64,000 nt of DNA, taken from the NCBI RefSeq assembly GCF_000234665.1, contig NC_018324.1, forward strand, positions 429,501 to 493,500. The letters are read 5' to 3'. The position numbers were made by a program, and so were the translations under genes. This document shows positions 11,494 to 21,008 of this stretch, in pieces. The DNA comes from Leishmania mexicana MHOM/GT/2001/U1103 (Eukaryota > Euglenozoa > Kinetoplastea > Trypanosomatida > Trypanosomatidae). Under the pieces are notes generated by a model, which was given only the letters and a program-made list of their open reading frames with translations, searched no databases and had not been told where the DNA came from. Numbering within the stretch: the first letter of the stretch is position 1; each line of letters starts with the position of its first letter.

Positions 11494-13377
11494 ATGGACG
11501 TGCTGGGAGCGTTTAGTCGGTGGCCGCGCCCGTTGCAGTCGTGGTGGCTACTGCTGCTGTTGCTGCTCTATCGCGTGACTCTGTGTTTGACACTGCGGAC
11601 GGCAGAGTCGCCCGATGAATGGTGGCAGAGTGAGGAGGTCGCATACAAAATGGTGTTTGACCGTGGGCAGCTCACGTGGGAATGGGACGAGGCCATTCGC
11701 TCGTATGTCTTTCCGGCGATTTTCGCAGGTCCGCTGTTTGTGCTCAAATGGACAGGGATGGACACCGCTGTTACAGTGTGGGCCTCTAATCGGTGTGTGC
11801 AGGCTTTGATCTTCTTTGCGCATGACTGCACCATGCTCGCCCTCGCACAGCGCCTCGACGACCTTTGGAGCTGCCTGAACCGCAGGAAGTCAGGCCGCGA
11901 CGCGTTCTCTGCCCCTCTCTCCTCATCTGTCAGTGAATCCACCAAAGCGAAGCGCCGCGCACCGACAATTGCGTCCACGACGCTGGCGGTGGTGGTGGTG
12001 GAGTGGTTCCTCATCGGCACAGGAGTGCGCAGCTACTCCAACGTGTCGGAGTCGCTCTTCTTCCTGCTGTCGCTTTACCAGACAAGCTACCCGTCGTTTC
12101 TTCTTTGGGCTGGTGTGGCATGTGCCATGCGCGTAACGGCGGCGATTGCGACGCTTCCGGTTTTTATCATGCACGCGTGTCGCTTATGTGGCAAGATGGG
12201 CGTCGCACGTGGTCTTCTTTTTACCGCTCTCATCACAATCGGCATGGTGGCCGCCATCAGTGCCAGCGTCTGCCTCATCGACTATATTTTTTACAAACGT
12301 CTCGTCTTCACCCCGTATAACTTTCTGAAGTTTAACTGTTTGCTGGGTATGAGCAAATACTATGGGGTTCATGCGCCGTACTGGTACTTCGTCACGCTGC
12401 CGGCGATGGCCGCCCCATTTGTCTTCTTTCTTGCGTGGATGCCTGTGTGCTGGAGCTGCATGCAGGAGATGGAGAAACACCACTCGAGTGGCTCGGCACC
12501 GCGTGTGCAGAGCACGCTATTTTCCGGCTCTTCTTCGTGGACACTGCGGCAAGAAATACAGCGATGGTTTTTCGTAAGCGCGCCGACACTGATGGTTTAC
12601 AGTGCTCTTGATCATAAGGAGATGCGCTTCATCTACTTTCTGCTCCCGCTGCTCCTCCTGATTTCCAGTGTGGTCGTCGTCGTCCTCTGCCCTGGTTCTC
12701 TGTCGGCGCTGAAGCAGTCGAGTAGAGTGCGGAGTAGGTCTTGGTGCCTTGCCGTGCCGTCTGCTGACACGGTGCGGCGTCTCTTCACGCTCTCTTGGAT
12801 TGCGACTGCGGTCTTCGCGATTGTGCTCCTGTACGGCTACCGCCGCGGCGCCCCGACGCTGTTCCGCGCAATCCGGAGCGCCGACCAGCACTATAGGCAC
12901 CTGGAAATACTCACGCATTGCCACGCGACGCCTGGATTTGCGCAGCTGCACGGCAAGGTGGATCGAGTAGACTGGGTGAACTGCCGGATGAAGTTAGATG
13001 CCGTCTCGGGGGTGCCAGAGGTGACGCAGGACCGCCTTTTTACGGAGCAGCCGAAGGCCTACGCGCTGTGGCGCTACCTACGGGACCCTTCGATCCTTGA
13101 CGTCGAGGATGTGGGCAAGGAGAGTGCGTCAAAGCTGGGAAAGGATGCGTGGTGGCGGGAGATGCACCGCCTGATGCCAAAAGGCGAAGCCCCTGCTTTG
13201 CCAGACGGCATTATTCTTTTCCAGAAGATAGCCATCTTGCTCGAGACGGACTTTTTGCAACCAATGGGCTACCATCGAGTTGCGGTCGTGTATCACGCAC
13301 CTCACAGTTTCGAAGAGCACGAGGACCGCTATCTCGAGTTGTGGTCCCGGGAAACCGCGCAGAAACGTGAATCATGA
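11494..13377 (+). CDS. GPI10: GPI mannosyltransferase III (PIG-B/GPI10 family)
   Basis: Encodes 627 residues with many hydrophobic segments, as expected of an ER multi-pass GT22 enzyme that adds the third mannose to the GPI core from dolichol-phosphate-mannose. The lumenal-loop signature is clear: SPDEWWQ at 39-45, with the acidic pair of the family HPDE-type motif, then EVAYKMVF, GQLTWEWDEAIRS and YVFP, a series specific to PIG-B among GT22 members. A later DHKEMRFIYFLLPLL block and YHRVAVVYHAPHSFEEH near the C-terminus also match PIG-B. The longest frame starts at GTG 11467; the first ATG is 11494. GPI synthesis is central in trypanosomatids because their surface proteins and glycolipids are GPI-linked, so the gene should be constitutively expressed. 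Confidence 0.9.
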   Translation: MDVLGAFSRWPRPLQSWWLLLLLLLYRVTLCLTLRTAESPDEWWQSEEVAYKMVFDRGQLTWEWDEAIRSYVFPAIFAGPLFVLKWTGMDTAVTVWASNRCVQALIFFAHDCTMLALAQRLDDLWSCLNRRKSGRDAFSAPLSSSVSESTKAKRRAPTIASTTLAVVVVEWFLIGTGVRSYSNVSESLFFLLSLYQTSYPSFLLWAGVACAMRVTAAIATLPVFIMHACRLCGKMGVARGLLFTALITIGMVAAISASVCLIDYIFYKRLVFTPYNFLKFNCLLGMSKYYGVHAPYWYFVTLPAMAAPFVFFLAWMPVCWSCMQEMEKHHSSGSAPRVQSTLFSGSSSWTLRQEIQRWFFVSAPTLMVYSALDHKEMRFIYFLLPLLLLISSVVVVVLCPGSLSALKQSSRVRSRSWCLAVPSADTVRRLFTLSWIATAVFAIVLLYGYRRGAPTLFRAIRSADQHYRHLEILTHCHATPGFAQLHGKVDRVDWVNCRMKLDAVSGVPEVTQDRLFTEQPKAYALWRYLRDPSILDVEDVGKESASKLGKDAWWREMHRLMPKGEAPALPDGIILFQKIAILLETDFLQPMGYHRVAVVYHAPHSFEEHEDRYLELWSRETAQKRES

Positions 13378-14129
13378 GATGGTGCTTCCGAGACACTTCG
13401 GCGTTGCCAGACTAATAACTTTCCAGATATCGTTATTATTATTCTCATTATGTTGATTCATCTTTTTTTTTTCAAAGCCCGGTTATAGGATAGCTTATTA
13501 TAAATCCCGTCTGCATACGGTAGGTGTTTCTGTATCGCCTCTCGGTCATTTCTTTTCGCGTCGTGATTTTTTTTGTTTCGTGTACTTTGGGTATTTTTTT
13601 TTTTTGCGTTCACTAACAAGGGGAAACAGCAACCGCAGAAACGAAAACACACAAAACTCAGCATCACCCGTGAAGCGAACGAAAAAAATGAAAATTTTCG
13701 GGTGTTGAGGGTGGAGAAATCACCTGACGGAGTGCGAGAGCAGCAACGCGCATTAGTGACTGTTGTAAGTATATATAGATTTGCTTGGTATCACGAGTGG
13801 GTAAGGCAGGGAACGCCGCGCAGGCGGTGCGCTACTGTAGAGCAAGAGGGCACTGAGCCTTTTCTTGTATATGGTCCCTTTTCTCTTAATGATTTGAACC
13901 TATTAGAATCTCTTGAGACCTCTGCAGTGTGTGCAGATCTGTGCGGTCTGGTGTGCACACATACACGTCTGTCTTGATTATGCGCTGTGAGCTTCTCTTC
14001 CCGTAGTATATTCCTGTGTCGCTGCCGACTCTTCCCTTCCGTCCGTTTTCTTTGCAGACGACCCTTAGCGGGAGTGTACGTGCTCCTCTTTCTCGGTCTC
14101 TGGTACCTAGGGCGGACGACTGTAGAACG
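13378..14129. other. Intergenic spacer
   Basis: Contains several T runs (13461-13471, 13567-13574, 13597-13607) and a short purine-rich stretch near 13680. No supported gene. Confidence 0.6.
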
Positions 14130-14894
14130 ATGGCGACCTCGTCACCTCGCACAGCGATGTTTTCGTCGGCGGCGATGAAACAGTATCTGCAGCAATCGAT
14201 GGAGGACGATGTCCTCTGTGCCTTTGGCCCCGACTACTTCTACGGCGCGCGCGCCGGTGCGTGCGTCGGCTCCCTGTTCTCTGCGACTCTCTGCTGGTAC
14301 ACATTTCGACTGCTAAAGGAGGACCATCGGGAGGCAGACTTCCTCGCCGGTCTCAAGCAGGGCCAGCGCAACCCTCACTTCTCTACGTGGACTCTTCTGC
14401 GCGGCTTGCGCACTCAGCCGATGCTCACCACCGGGTGCATTGCGCTTGCCATCACGTCTGCAATGAAGTGCGTCAAGTGCTACCTGGCAAACCTCCGCTG
14501 CCGCGAGTTTTTCATTGACGACGTGCACTTCGATATGATCAGCAAACTGAGCGAAACGGACTCAGAGGCGAGGGATTTTATGGCGACAGTTTCGCATAAT
14601 GCGACCGGCTGCGGTGCAGGCGCACACGATGCATTTCCGACTTTCAGAGAGGATTGCAGTGAAGGCCAACCCACTCAGTCGCCTGCCCCTAGGGCGTCTG
14701 CGTCGAGATCGACAGTGAATGGCCTATTCCACACTCACAGTAGTAGGCTAGATAACAAAGAGTCCACTCTTATTCACCGCGCGCCAACATACTACGACGG
14801 GGTTGCCGTCGCGCTTCTGGGCTCCGTTTTGGACTGCTACTTGCCTCAAAAACCGGTTCAGAAGTACTATAACATGCGTGTCGGTACCTGGTAG
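14130..14894 (+). CDS. Small membrane protein of unknown function
   Basis: Encodes 254 residues from the ATG at 14130; the frame is open further upstream but begins with GTG at 14016. Two hydrophobic segments lie at about 34-57 (Gly/Ala/Cys-rich) and 97-120, separated by a charged loop. A Ser/His-rich linker (about 150-205) leads to a C-terminal conserved-looking block (about 212-254) that includes YYDGVAVALLGS and ends in Trp. The Gly-spaced first segment recalls small organelle import or carrier proteins, but no diagnostic motif is present, so I give no function. Confidence 0.65.
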   Translation: MATSSPRTAMFSSAAMKQYLQQSMEDDVLCAFGPDYFYGARAGACVGSLFSATLCWYTFRLLKEDHREADFLAGLKQGQRNPHFSTWTLLRGLRTQPMLTTGCIALAITSAMKCVKCYLANLRCREFFIDDVHFDMISKLSETDSEARDFMATVSHNATGCGAGAHDAFPTFREDCSEGQPTQSPAPRASASRSTVNGLFHTHSSRLDNKESTLIHRAPTYYDGVAVALLGSVLDCYLPQKPVQKYYNMRVGTW

Positions 14895-15484
14895 GATTAT
14901 CTTGCTTAGGTCTGTGTATTGTAGTTACCTTTTTTTTGGTAGCCTTGCTTAATTGGTGCAGCGCTTATTCTAGGGTGTGTTCTTTGCACTCCCCTGTTAA
15001 AGGCGGTTCAGAGCTGTGCAACAGTGCGGACGAAAGGGAAGGTGGGGGAACTTGAGCAGTGCACTGTTTGGAATGCTCACTTCGCCCCCTTCCCGCGCTT
15101 CTCTCCGCTCTCCTTGAGCACGTCCTTCCGCACGTAAGCAAGGTGTGCCAACTCGCGGCTTTCTCATCCATTGTGACTGTAGCGGCTAACCTGCGAGACG
15201 CCTGCTTTCAACTGTGTGCACCTCAACCTCTGTAGCTCTCCCTCTTCACCTACACCTTCCTCGCTGTTGTCTCTACGCCTTGCAACACATACAACCCACC
15301 GCACCGCTGTGTGTGCGGTGGACGGTAGCGTACCTGCTCCTAGAAAGCTGTATTGGGACTAGGCATCTACATGTACGTGTAGCAAAGAACAGGCACCCGA
15401 CTGCAACCATTGACTCTGCTTCAGCTGTATGTAAGAAGCACCGCCAGTGAACGCAGGTACACATACATAAATATATATATATAT
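14895..15484. other. Intergenic spacer ending in a TA microsatellite
   Basis: The TA run at about 15470-15486 abuts and contributes to the next gene's first ATG. Otherwise no features beyond mixed pyrimidine-rich sequence. Confidence 0.6.
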
Positions 15485-16981
15485 ATGCACATGAAGTCCT
15501 CAACGGATCGCCCCACCACGACGCCGTTGGCGGCCGACACAGCGGCATATGCGACACCCCAGACACATGGCGTTGACAGCGTAGACGGCATGTTCGGCTC
15601 CCCTTTGCAGCTTGACAGCTCCACAAGGGGCACTGCGGAGCTCCACTCAGTCTTGGAGTCCCTCTCGTTGGTGACGGTTCCGAACACGACTAGCTCCAGT
15701 CAGAGCAACCTCTCACTGGCAGAAAACCTTCTCGCAGATAAGGATGGCGCTACCACCAGGTCATCGAATGCAGATCATGACGATGCAACGGCTACACTCT
15801 GGTGGAGATATGCAACCGAGGACGAGCGGCAGAACTTCTTCGCCTCCAACGTAACTGGCAAGGATGACGGTAGCGTCCGAGGCGCCGGAAATGTCAGGGT
15901 GTGCGTGAAGGCACCGGTCGAAGGTCAGGAAAGGTTGCTTCCTGGAGGTGTTTCACCCAAGACCACGAGCTTTTCCACGAAGTGCGATACCTCGCACGTG
16001 ACGGCTCCGGCGCGCGAATTCTCTGCCATATGGAACCCTCAAGGCATGCTGGGCGGGACGCGTGAAACATTGGACACACGGCCCTCCGTGGACGATGCCA
16101 GTTCCATGGTCGCCGTGGTGCTGAGCGAGGAGGTACCCGATGACTTGCCGCGCGCACCATCGACGTACGCAGAGCTGCGCAGTTCCCCCTCCACGCCTTC
16201 GGTGAACACGATTCATCTCAACCTGCAGTATACAAGAGTGACATCGTTTATGTCCATCTCGTCCCCCTTTTCTGCCTCCGTGCAGAGTATATCATTCCTG
16301 CGTACGTCTGTCCAGCACTTGATGAGCAACTCGCAGCACTTCTACGCGTCCTCGTCGTCCTGCGCCTCAGCCAACGAGGTACCACTGTTCGGCGAGGTTG
16401 GTGTAGCGGAGCAGAAGCCCTTCTGCGCGTCGCTCCTAGAGACTGGATCGGTGGTGACGCAGAGTGCCTTGGAGCCGGCCAAACTGAGAGAAGGGACCTT
16501 TGCGCCCTCCTCAGTGGAGGCGAGAGGCTCGTCAGAGGTAGTCCCCCTCATCGACCTGTCAGCCATCTCGGCAGCAGATAACGCCAGCATGGCGCAAGAA
16601 GCCTCACCGCGCAATCCAGGTGCACCTACTCTCCCGTGCACCCCAATGGCGTACCGCGCCGTCACCACTTCGGTCGAGGGGTGTCTCCTAGAGGAAGAGC
16701 AAAAGCGTATGGCGCTCGTGGATGGCCAAGCTTCGGGCATTGAGACTATTCTGGCACGGGAAGTTTCGGCCTACCTCGCTATGAGTCGCCAGCGGCGCAG
16801 GGCACCTCGGCAACGCAGTGAATACGTCGGCGTCACCGAGCAGCGAAAGTCTGTGGAGGAGAAGGCGAGTCTGCTCCACGACTCGATGCAGGCACGCATG
16901 AGGATGGCAGAAGATGAACACGAGAACTTTATGAGCAGTTACCGACAGATAGACCAAGTACAGCTGCACAACGCCGGTTAG
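15485..16981 (+). CDS. Ser/Thr/Ala-rich protein of unknown function
   Basis: Encodes 498 residues from ATG 15485, or 496 from ATG 15491 two codons later. The long middle part is low-complexity and probably disordered, rich in Ser, Thr, Ala and Val. The C-terminal about 95 residues are different: charged and helical, with EEEQKRMALVDGQ followed by a basic MSRQRRRAPRQRSEY patch and an acidic/Met-rich tail. This could be an interaction domain. No catalytic motif, signal peptide or membrane segment is visible. The frame is open further upstream to a TTG, but that part reads through the TA repeat and is unlikely to be translated. Confidence 0.65.
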   Translation: MHMKSSTDRPTTTPLAADTAAYATPQTHGVDSVDGMFGSPLQLDSSTRGTAELHSVLESLSLVTVPNTTSSSQSNLSLAENLLADKDGATTRSSNADHDDATATLWWRYATEDERQNFFASNVTGKDDGSVRGAGNVRVCVKAPVEGQERLLPGGVSPKTTSFSTKCDTSHVTAPAREFSAIWNPQGMLGGTRETLDTRPSVDDASSMVAVVLSEEVPDDLPRAPSTYAELRSSPSTPSVNTIHLNLQYTRVTSFMSISSPFSASVQSISFLRTSVQHLMSNSQHFYASSSSCASANEVPLFGEVGVAEQKPFCASLLETGSVVTQSALEPAKLREGTFAPSSVEARGSSEVVPLIDLSAISAADNASMAQEASPRNPGAPTLPCTPMAYRAVTTSVEGCLLEEEQKRMALVDGQASGIETILAREVSAYLAMSRQRRRAPRQRSEYVGVTEQRKSVEEKASLLHDSMQARMRMAEDEHENFMSSYRQIDQVQLHNAG

Positions 16982-18720
16982 CGGGCGCCACGGTGGCCGC
17001 CGGTGCTGTCACCGGGGAGTCAAGCTGAAATGAACGGTGCCACGCGGAGCATTCCTTGCGGTGCCCAGCATCTTTTCCCTTCGACTCCATCGATGGCTCC
17101 CTCTCCGCCAACGCTCAGCCACGGCCGTTTTTCCTGGACACCTGCCCTGTGGCACCGTCGGAAGCGTTAAACGGGACCGACCGCTGGATGGCATCGAAGA
17201 TGCGGCCTCAGCTTCAGCTAGACCGGCATCCGCTTCGAGCAACAGGTGCGTCGACCAGCCGACCCTCATACAGTTTTGCGAAGTGTTCACAGACGAATTC
17301 GTATACACACGTTTTTTCATCTTCTCTTCGCCTTCCCCTTTTCACCAGCGGCGAGGCAGCAGTGCGATTTGGAACTGTTGGAGGCACCTTAGCGGGTCTC
17401 CACTGGAACTATAGCAGCCTTTCTGCTTTTTTTTTCTGTTGTCATTCTTTTGACCTCTGATGGCCAGTGGAGCGGGGGAGGGGGCGCCGCGTCGTGGCAC
17501 CAGGATCCAGGCACCCACGCACAGTGTGTATATGCGGGCGCCAAGCAGTCCATCATACCCCTCCCCCTGTGTCCCTGTTACCCCCGATCAACTTATGGCG
17601 GCGACAGGGCCAAGCACCTACGGCGTCAGGTGGTGTGCGTGTGTGTTGGGAGAGGGGGTCTGCGTCACTCCGGGGGAGCGGAAGTGGTGAGAAGAGTTCG
17701 GGACACAGGCCGTGCTGGGGGTGACTCAGTCGGGTCATTGCAGCAACGTGTGTATACCGCTGCTGCGCACCGGGCTGATGGGAGCCTCTGAGCGGCCGGG
17801 TCAGAGTGGCGTTGAGTGTTTGCTGTATGGCTAAACGGACGCACCGAAAGAGAGAAGACAAAGGCACTCGGCTTCACTTGTTCTCGGGGCTCTGATACGC
17901 AGGTACGACACCTCCCGTGGATGCACGTGTGTTGTGCGTTGTTTTGTCTTGCTTTCTCGCCCACACCTCTGCTAATTTATATGAGTGAATGTGTTACGAG
18001 GTACCCCAAAGGGGCCGCTTCATCGATATCCTGACCTTTTTGTTTCCCTGTGTTGTTGTATAGCCTCCCGATAAGTTGTAGCAAATTGCAGGGCCCGTCG
18101 AAGCGCGCTTCAGGAGGGCCAGGGGGTGTTTGGCACGCACATGCCTGCAGCGTCTCTTGCCTCGGTAAAACTCAGAGGGTGAGGCGTCTTCGCTTTACAC
18201 CTTGCTTGGCATGCAGTGCCGCTAGGCACCGGTGGCGGGAACACCGTTTGCGTTGCTTTCCATAAGGTTTTGGTGAGGGGAAGCTGCAGAAATCCTGACC
18301 GCCGTGCGCTTTCTCTTCTTCTGCCTGCTTCATACGACTCCGACTGGGCACATTCTGCGTACCGCCCCACCATTGCCGAAGACGAACTGCATCTCCCTTG
18401 CTCGTTCTTCCATTGCTCGCGTCACCACTGCCATGTGATTCGTGGTTGCTTCTCCTTTTACACCTTTGTCTCTCTCCTCCCCCACCCATTCTGAAGCACT
18501 AACACACGCGCATGCTCACCCCACGGAAGCCGGCATGCACAGCTCTTGGCCCGTATTATGGTCTCCACTTTTCATCAAAGTCAACTGACATTTTGCGGCT
18601 CATCTGCGCGGCTCTGCTGCTGCGTCGCGCTGCCGTGGCGCACCCCTTCCTCTCCTGAAGGCACTCGCACAGGCTCGCGACTGTGCTGATGTGGAAGGCA
18701 TTGCCGGACAAGGGAGCATC
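16982..18720. other. Intergenic spacer with a SIDER-like repeat
   Basis: Contains the dispersed repeat at 17441-17850 preceded by a T9 run, then unremarkable sequence with pyrimidine-rich zones near 18380-18490 and 18645-18658. No supported gene apart from the short upstream ORF at 18689. Confidence 0.65.
17441..17850 (+). repeat. Dispersed repeat copy B (SIDER-like)
   Basis: Colinear with copy A (2965-3374) over 410 bp with no indels. Visible differences cluster at about 17538-17562, with single changes near 17651 and 17726. It ends at an A/G-rich stretch. Confidence 0.7.
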
Positions 18721-18724
18721 ATGA
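18689..18724 (+). promoter_or_regulatory. Upstream ORF overlapping the next start by ATGA
   Basis: Eleven codons from ATG 18689 to a TGA that shares its bases with the main ATG at 18721 (ATGA). The likely splice-acceptor AGs at 18659-18660 or 18671-18672 would leave this uORF in the mRNA. Such an arrangement allows termination-reinitiation and could limit expression of the downstream protein. Confidence 0.4.
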
Positions 18725-20466
18725 AGTCGTTCCCCTTACAGCACAAGATGATGCAACGACTGAAGTTGCCCTACATTCAAGTCGGCACCTGCGAAGTCAT
18801 GAACCTCGCCAGCTCCTACAACATGGACTCCTTCAATGTTTTCAATGGCAAGAACAGGGGCTTGTACCAGTCGACGGCAGCAGGCGCTACCCCACGCGCG
18901 TCGACGACTCCAACCGACGGCCCCGCGACGTGGTCGCTTTCACAGCGTCAAGACCCCTTCCTGGGGGAGATGGTGGCAGGTGGGCTGCTAGACAGCTACA
19001 CGGGTCGACAGGCATCTACGTTTGTGAGCACCTACCTTGCCAAGGCACTGAGCATGCACACTGTTTTGCCATCGGAACTACGCTCCCTGCGCAAGGAAGA
19101 CCCTACTAATCCCCTCCTTGCTGTCATGATGGCTGCCTTGGCCCGGCGACGCGGTATGCACACGGCATCAGGGAGTCTCGTGACGGAGTGGGAGCTTCAG
19201 CAGTACGCTATCAGCGCTGACGCGGCTTTTTTCCGTATGTGTAAGGATGGTGGACGCCCTCCATACCCCTCCTCGGCTCAGGAACAAAGAGACAGAGATG
19301 CAGGCGCAGAGAGTCACCGTCCATCGCCGCTGCCTCCAGAGGAAAGTGGCTGTCGCGGTGTGTGGTTCTCGGCGACCGTAACCCCAACCTGGCTGGCGGA
19401 GCAGCAGCGGCGCGCGCTGACAGAGCACAAGCAGCGGCTAGCCCCGTCTCCGCAGCGAACACTCGCGGGTGCAGAGGCGGCCGAGGAGCGTGAGATACGG
19501 GAGCTGCTGGCTAATGCACCGTTTTGTCTCGATATCGCTGTCAGTTGCTTGGGCAATTCACGTGCCTTCGGCGTTGCCCGAAACGCGCTGACTGGCGGTA
19601 TGCAGAGTCGACTCGACGCATCGCGAGAGCGAACGGTCCCGCTGAGCATTGACCACAACCCGCTTCGCACCTCGGAGTACCGGCGTGTCGTGCAGGCAGG
19701 TGGCATAGTCGACTCGACCGTCGGGGACATGATTGACGGCAATCCGTACTACAACGTCGCCCGGAGCTTTGGCCACTGGTCCATGAAGAAGGACGGACGC
19801 CGCTCGCCGGTGGAGCAAAAGATGATCGCTCTGCCCACGGTCAAGACGTGGCGTATGCTAGCCGGGGATGCACTCGTGCTGTGTAACCATGCCGTCTTTG
19901 AGACTAGGCATCAGGATGACAGCAGCATGGATGAGTTGGCAAAGGTGGTGGGCCGAGGGCTCTCGCTTGACTTACCACCGGAGGCGATCGCCGCCTCTCT
20001 CTGTGACTTTGCCATTCGCTTTGGGGCCGAGCACTCCCTGCAGGTGATGGTGGCCGTGGCGGGCTCGGCGGCCGGCACCGCAGCAAGCGGGGATGATTCT
20101 GGAATGTCAGCGCCGGAGTTCGCCGAGTGGGTGGACCCGGGGCCGCTCTACGTTGGTGCGTGCCAGCGGTTTCCTGAGCTGCGCCGAAGGCTGCAGCAGG
20201 ACTGTGCCCGGTGTGAGATTACACTAGCCTCACTGATCCGCCGCCGCTGGGAGCGTGTGCGCGATCTGCTTCCGACTCGCCACTCCCTGTCGCTGCTGCC
20301 CTACTACGGAAAAGAGTGCGGTGCGTTGCAGCAAATTATGGAGGAGGAGGCCATTTTTTTTGAGCACGAAATCTTGCGTGACGTCACTGACGTGAGTGAC
20401 CCACGTCTCGATGTGGTATTCCAAAAACTGGCGAAGCGGCTGCAACCGAGCGCGCCTGTTGCGTGA
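18721..20466 (+). CDS. PP2C-like protein, probably an inactive (pseudo)phosphatase
   Basis: Encodes 581 residues. Blocks occur in PP2C order: an Asp91-Ser-Tyr-Thr-Gly95 segment followed by QASTFVSTYLAKAL, where active enzymes have DGHGG; GNSRAFG (278-284) for GDSRA; SIDHNP (309-314) for the DHxP block; ARSFGHW (347-353) for the SRAFGD block; and VLCNHAVFE (386-394) for the ACDGLWD block. The metal-binding Asp positions are altered (DGHGG to DSYTG, CDG to CNH, FGD to FGH), so Mn/Mg-dependent catalysis looks unlikely. A low-complexity insertion (about 175-260) separates the first part from the rest. A scaffold or regulatory role is inferred. The first ATG of the frame is 18721; the codon at 18691 is GTG. 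A short uORF precedes it. Confidence 0.6.
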   Translation: MKSFPLQHKMMQRLKLPYIQVGTCEVMNLASSYNMDSFNVFNGKNRGLYQSTAAGATPRASTTPTDGPATWSLSQRQDPFLGEMVAGGLLDSYTGRQASTFVSTYLAKALSMHTVLPSELRSLRKEDPTNPLLAVMMAALARRRGMHTASGSLVTEWELQQYAISADAAFFRMCKDGGRPPYPSSAQEQRDRDAGAESHRPSPLPPEESGCRGVWFSATVTPTWLAEQQRRALTEHKQRLAPSPQRTLAGAEAAEEREIRELLANAPFCLDIAVSCLGNSRAFGVARNALTGGMQSRLDASRERTVPLSIDHNPLRTSEYRRVVQAGGIVDSTVGDMIDGNPYYNVARSFGHWSMKKDGRRSPVEQKMIALPTVKTWRMLAGDALVLCNHAVFETRHQDDSSMDELAKVVGRGLSLDLPPEAIAASLCDFAIRFGAEHSLQVMVAVAGSAAGTAASGDDSGMSAPEFAEWVDPGPLYVGACQRFPELRRRLQQDCARCEITLASLIRRRWERVRDLLPTRHSLSLLPYYGKECGALQQIMEEEAIFFEHEILRDVTDVSDPRLDVVFQKLAKRLQPSAPVA

Positions 20467-21008
20467 TCTGAGCGTCCTGCTAGGTGCGTGTGCATGTCTT
20501 TGGCGTGGTGGGTGGGTGTTGTATGCGGTGTTGCGGCGTGACGTGTGCAGAGGGTCACGTGACACCAACAACAACGTGTCGCGGACATCGTCCAAGAAGC
20601 TCGGGTTTTTGTTTGTTGTTTGGAACTCTGTATCTGTGTGTGTGTGTACATGCGAAGATCTTCACTGAGTTTTGTCGACTCTCGTTGGCAGATTGCAGGC
20701 AGACACACACACACACACACAAAGAAAATGGAAAAGGACAACAGGCAAAGGAGGACGGTGGTACTGCTGCACTGTACCGTCTACTGAGGTAGACACGGTT
20801 GAATAGCAGTGCGCAGCGGCCCGACGTTATTGGCGAATATGCGCTCTTGGAAAGCGGTGCCTGTCTTTCCGCCACACGACAAAGGCCCCATTCATCTTCA
20901 CGAGTTCACCTTCATCGCTCTCTCACATAAACTCTTTTTCTTTTCGCTGTGCGTGACTAACGCAAAAGAGAACAAGTACTAGTGCAGCACGCATGCGAAA
21001 GGCAGAGA
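20467..21008. other. Intergenic spacer
   Basis: Contains a TG run (about 20634-20648), a CA run (20702-20721) and a pyrimidine-rich zone at about 20890-20950 ahead of the next gene. No supported gene. Confidence 0.6.
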
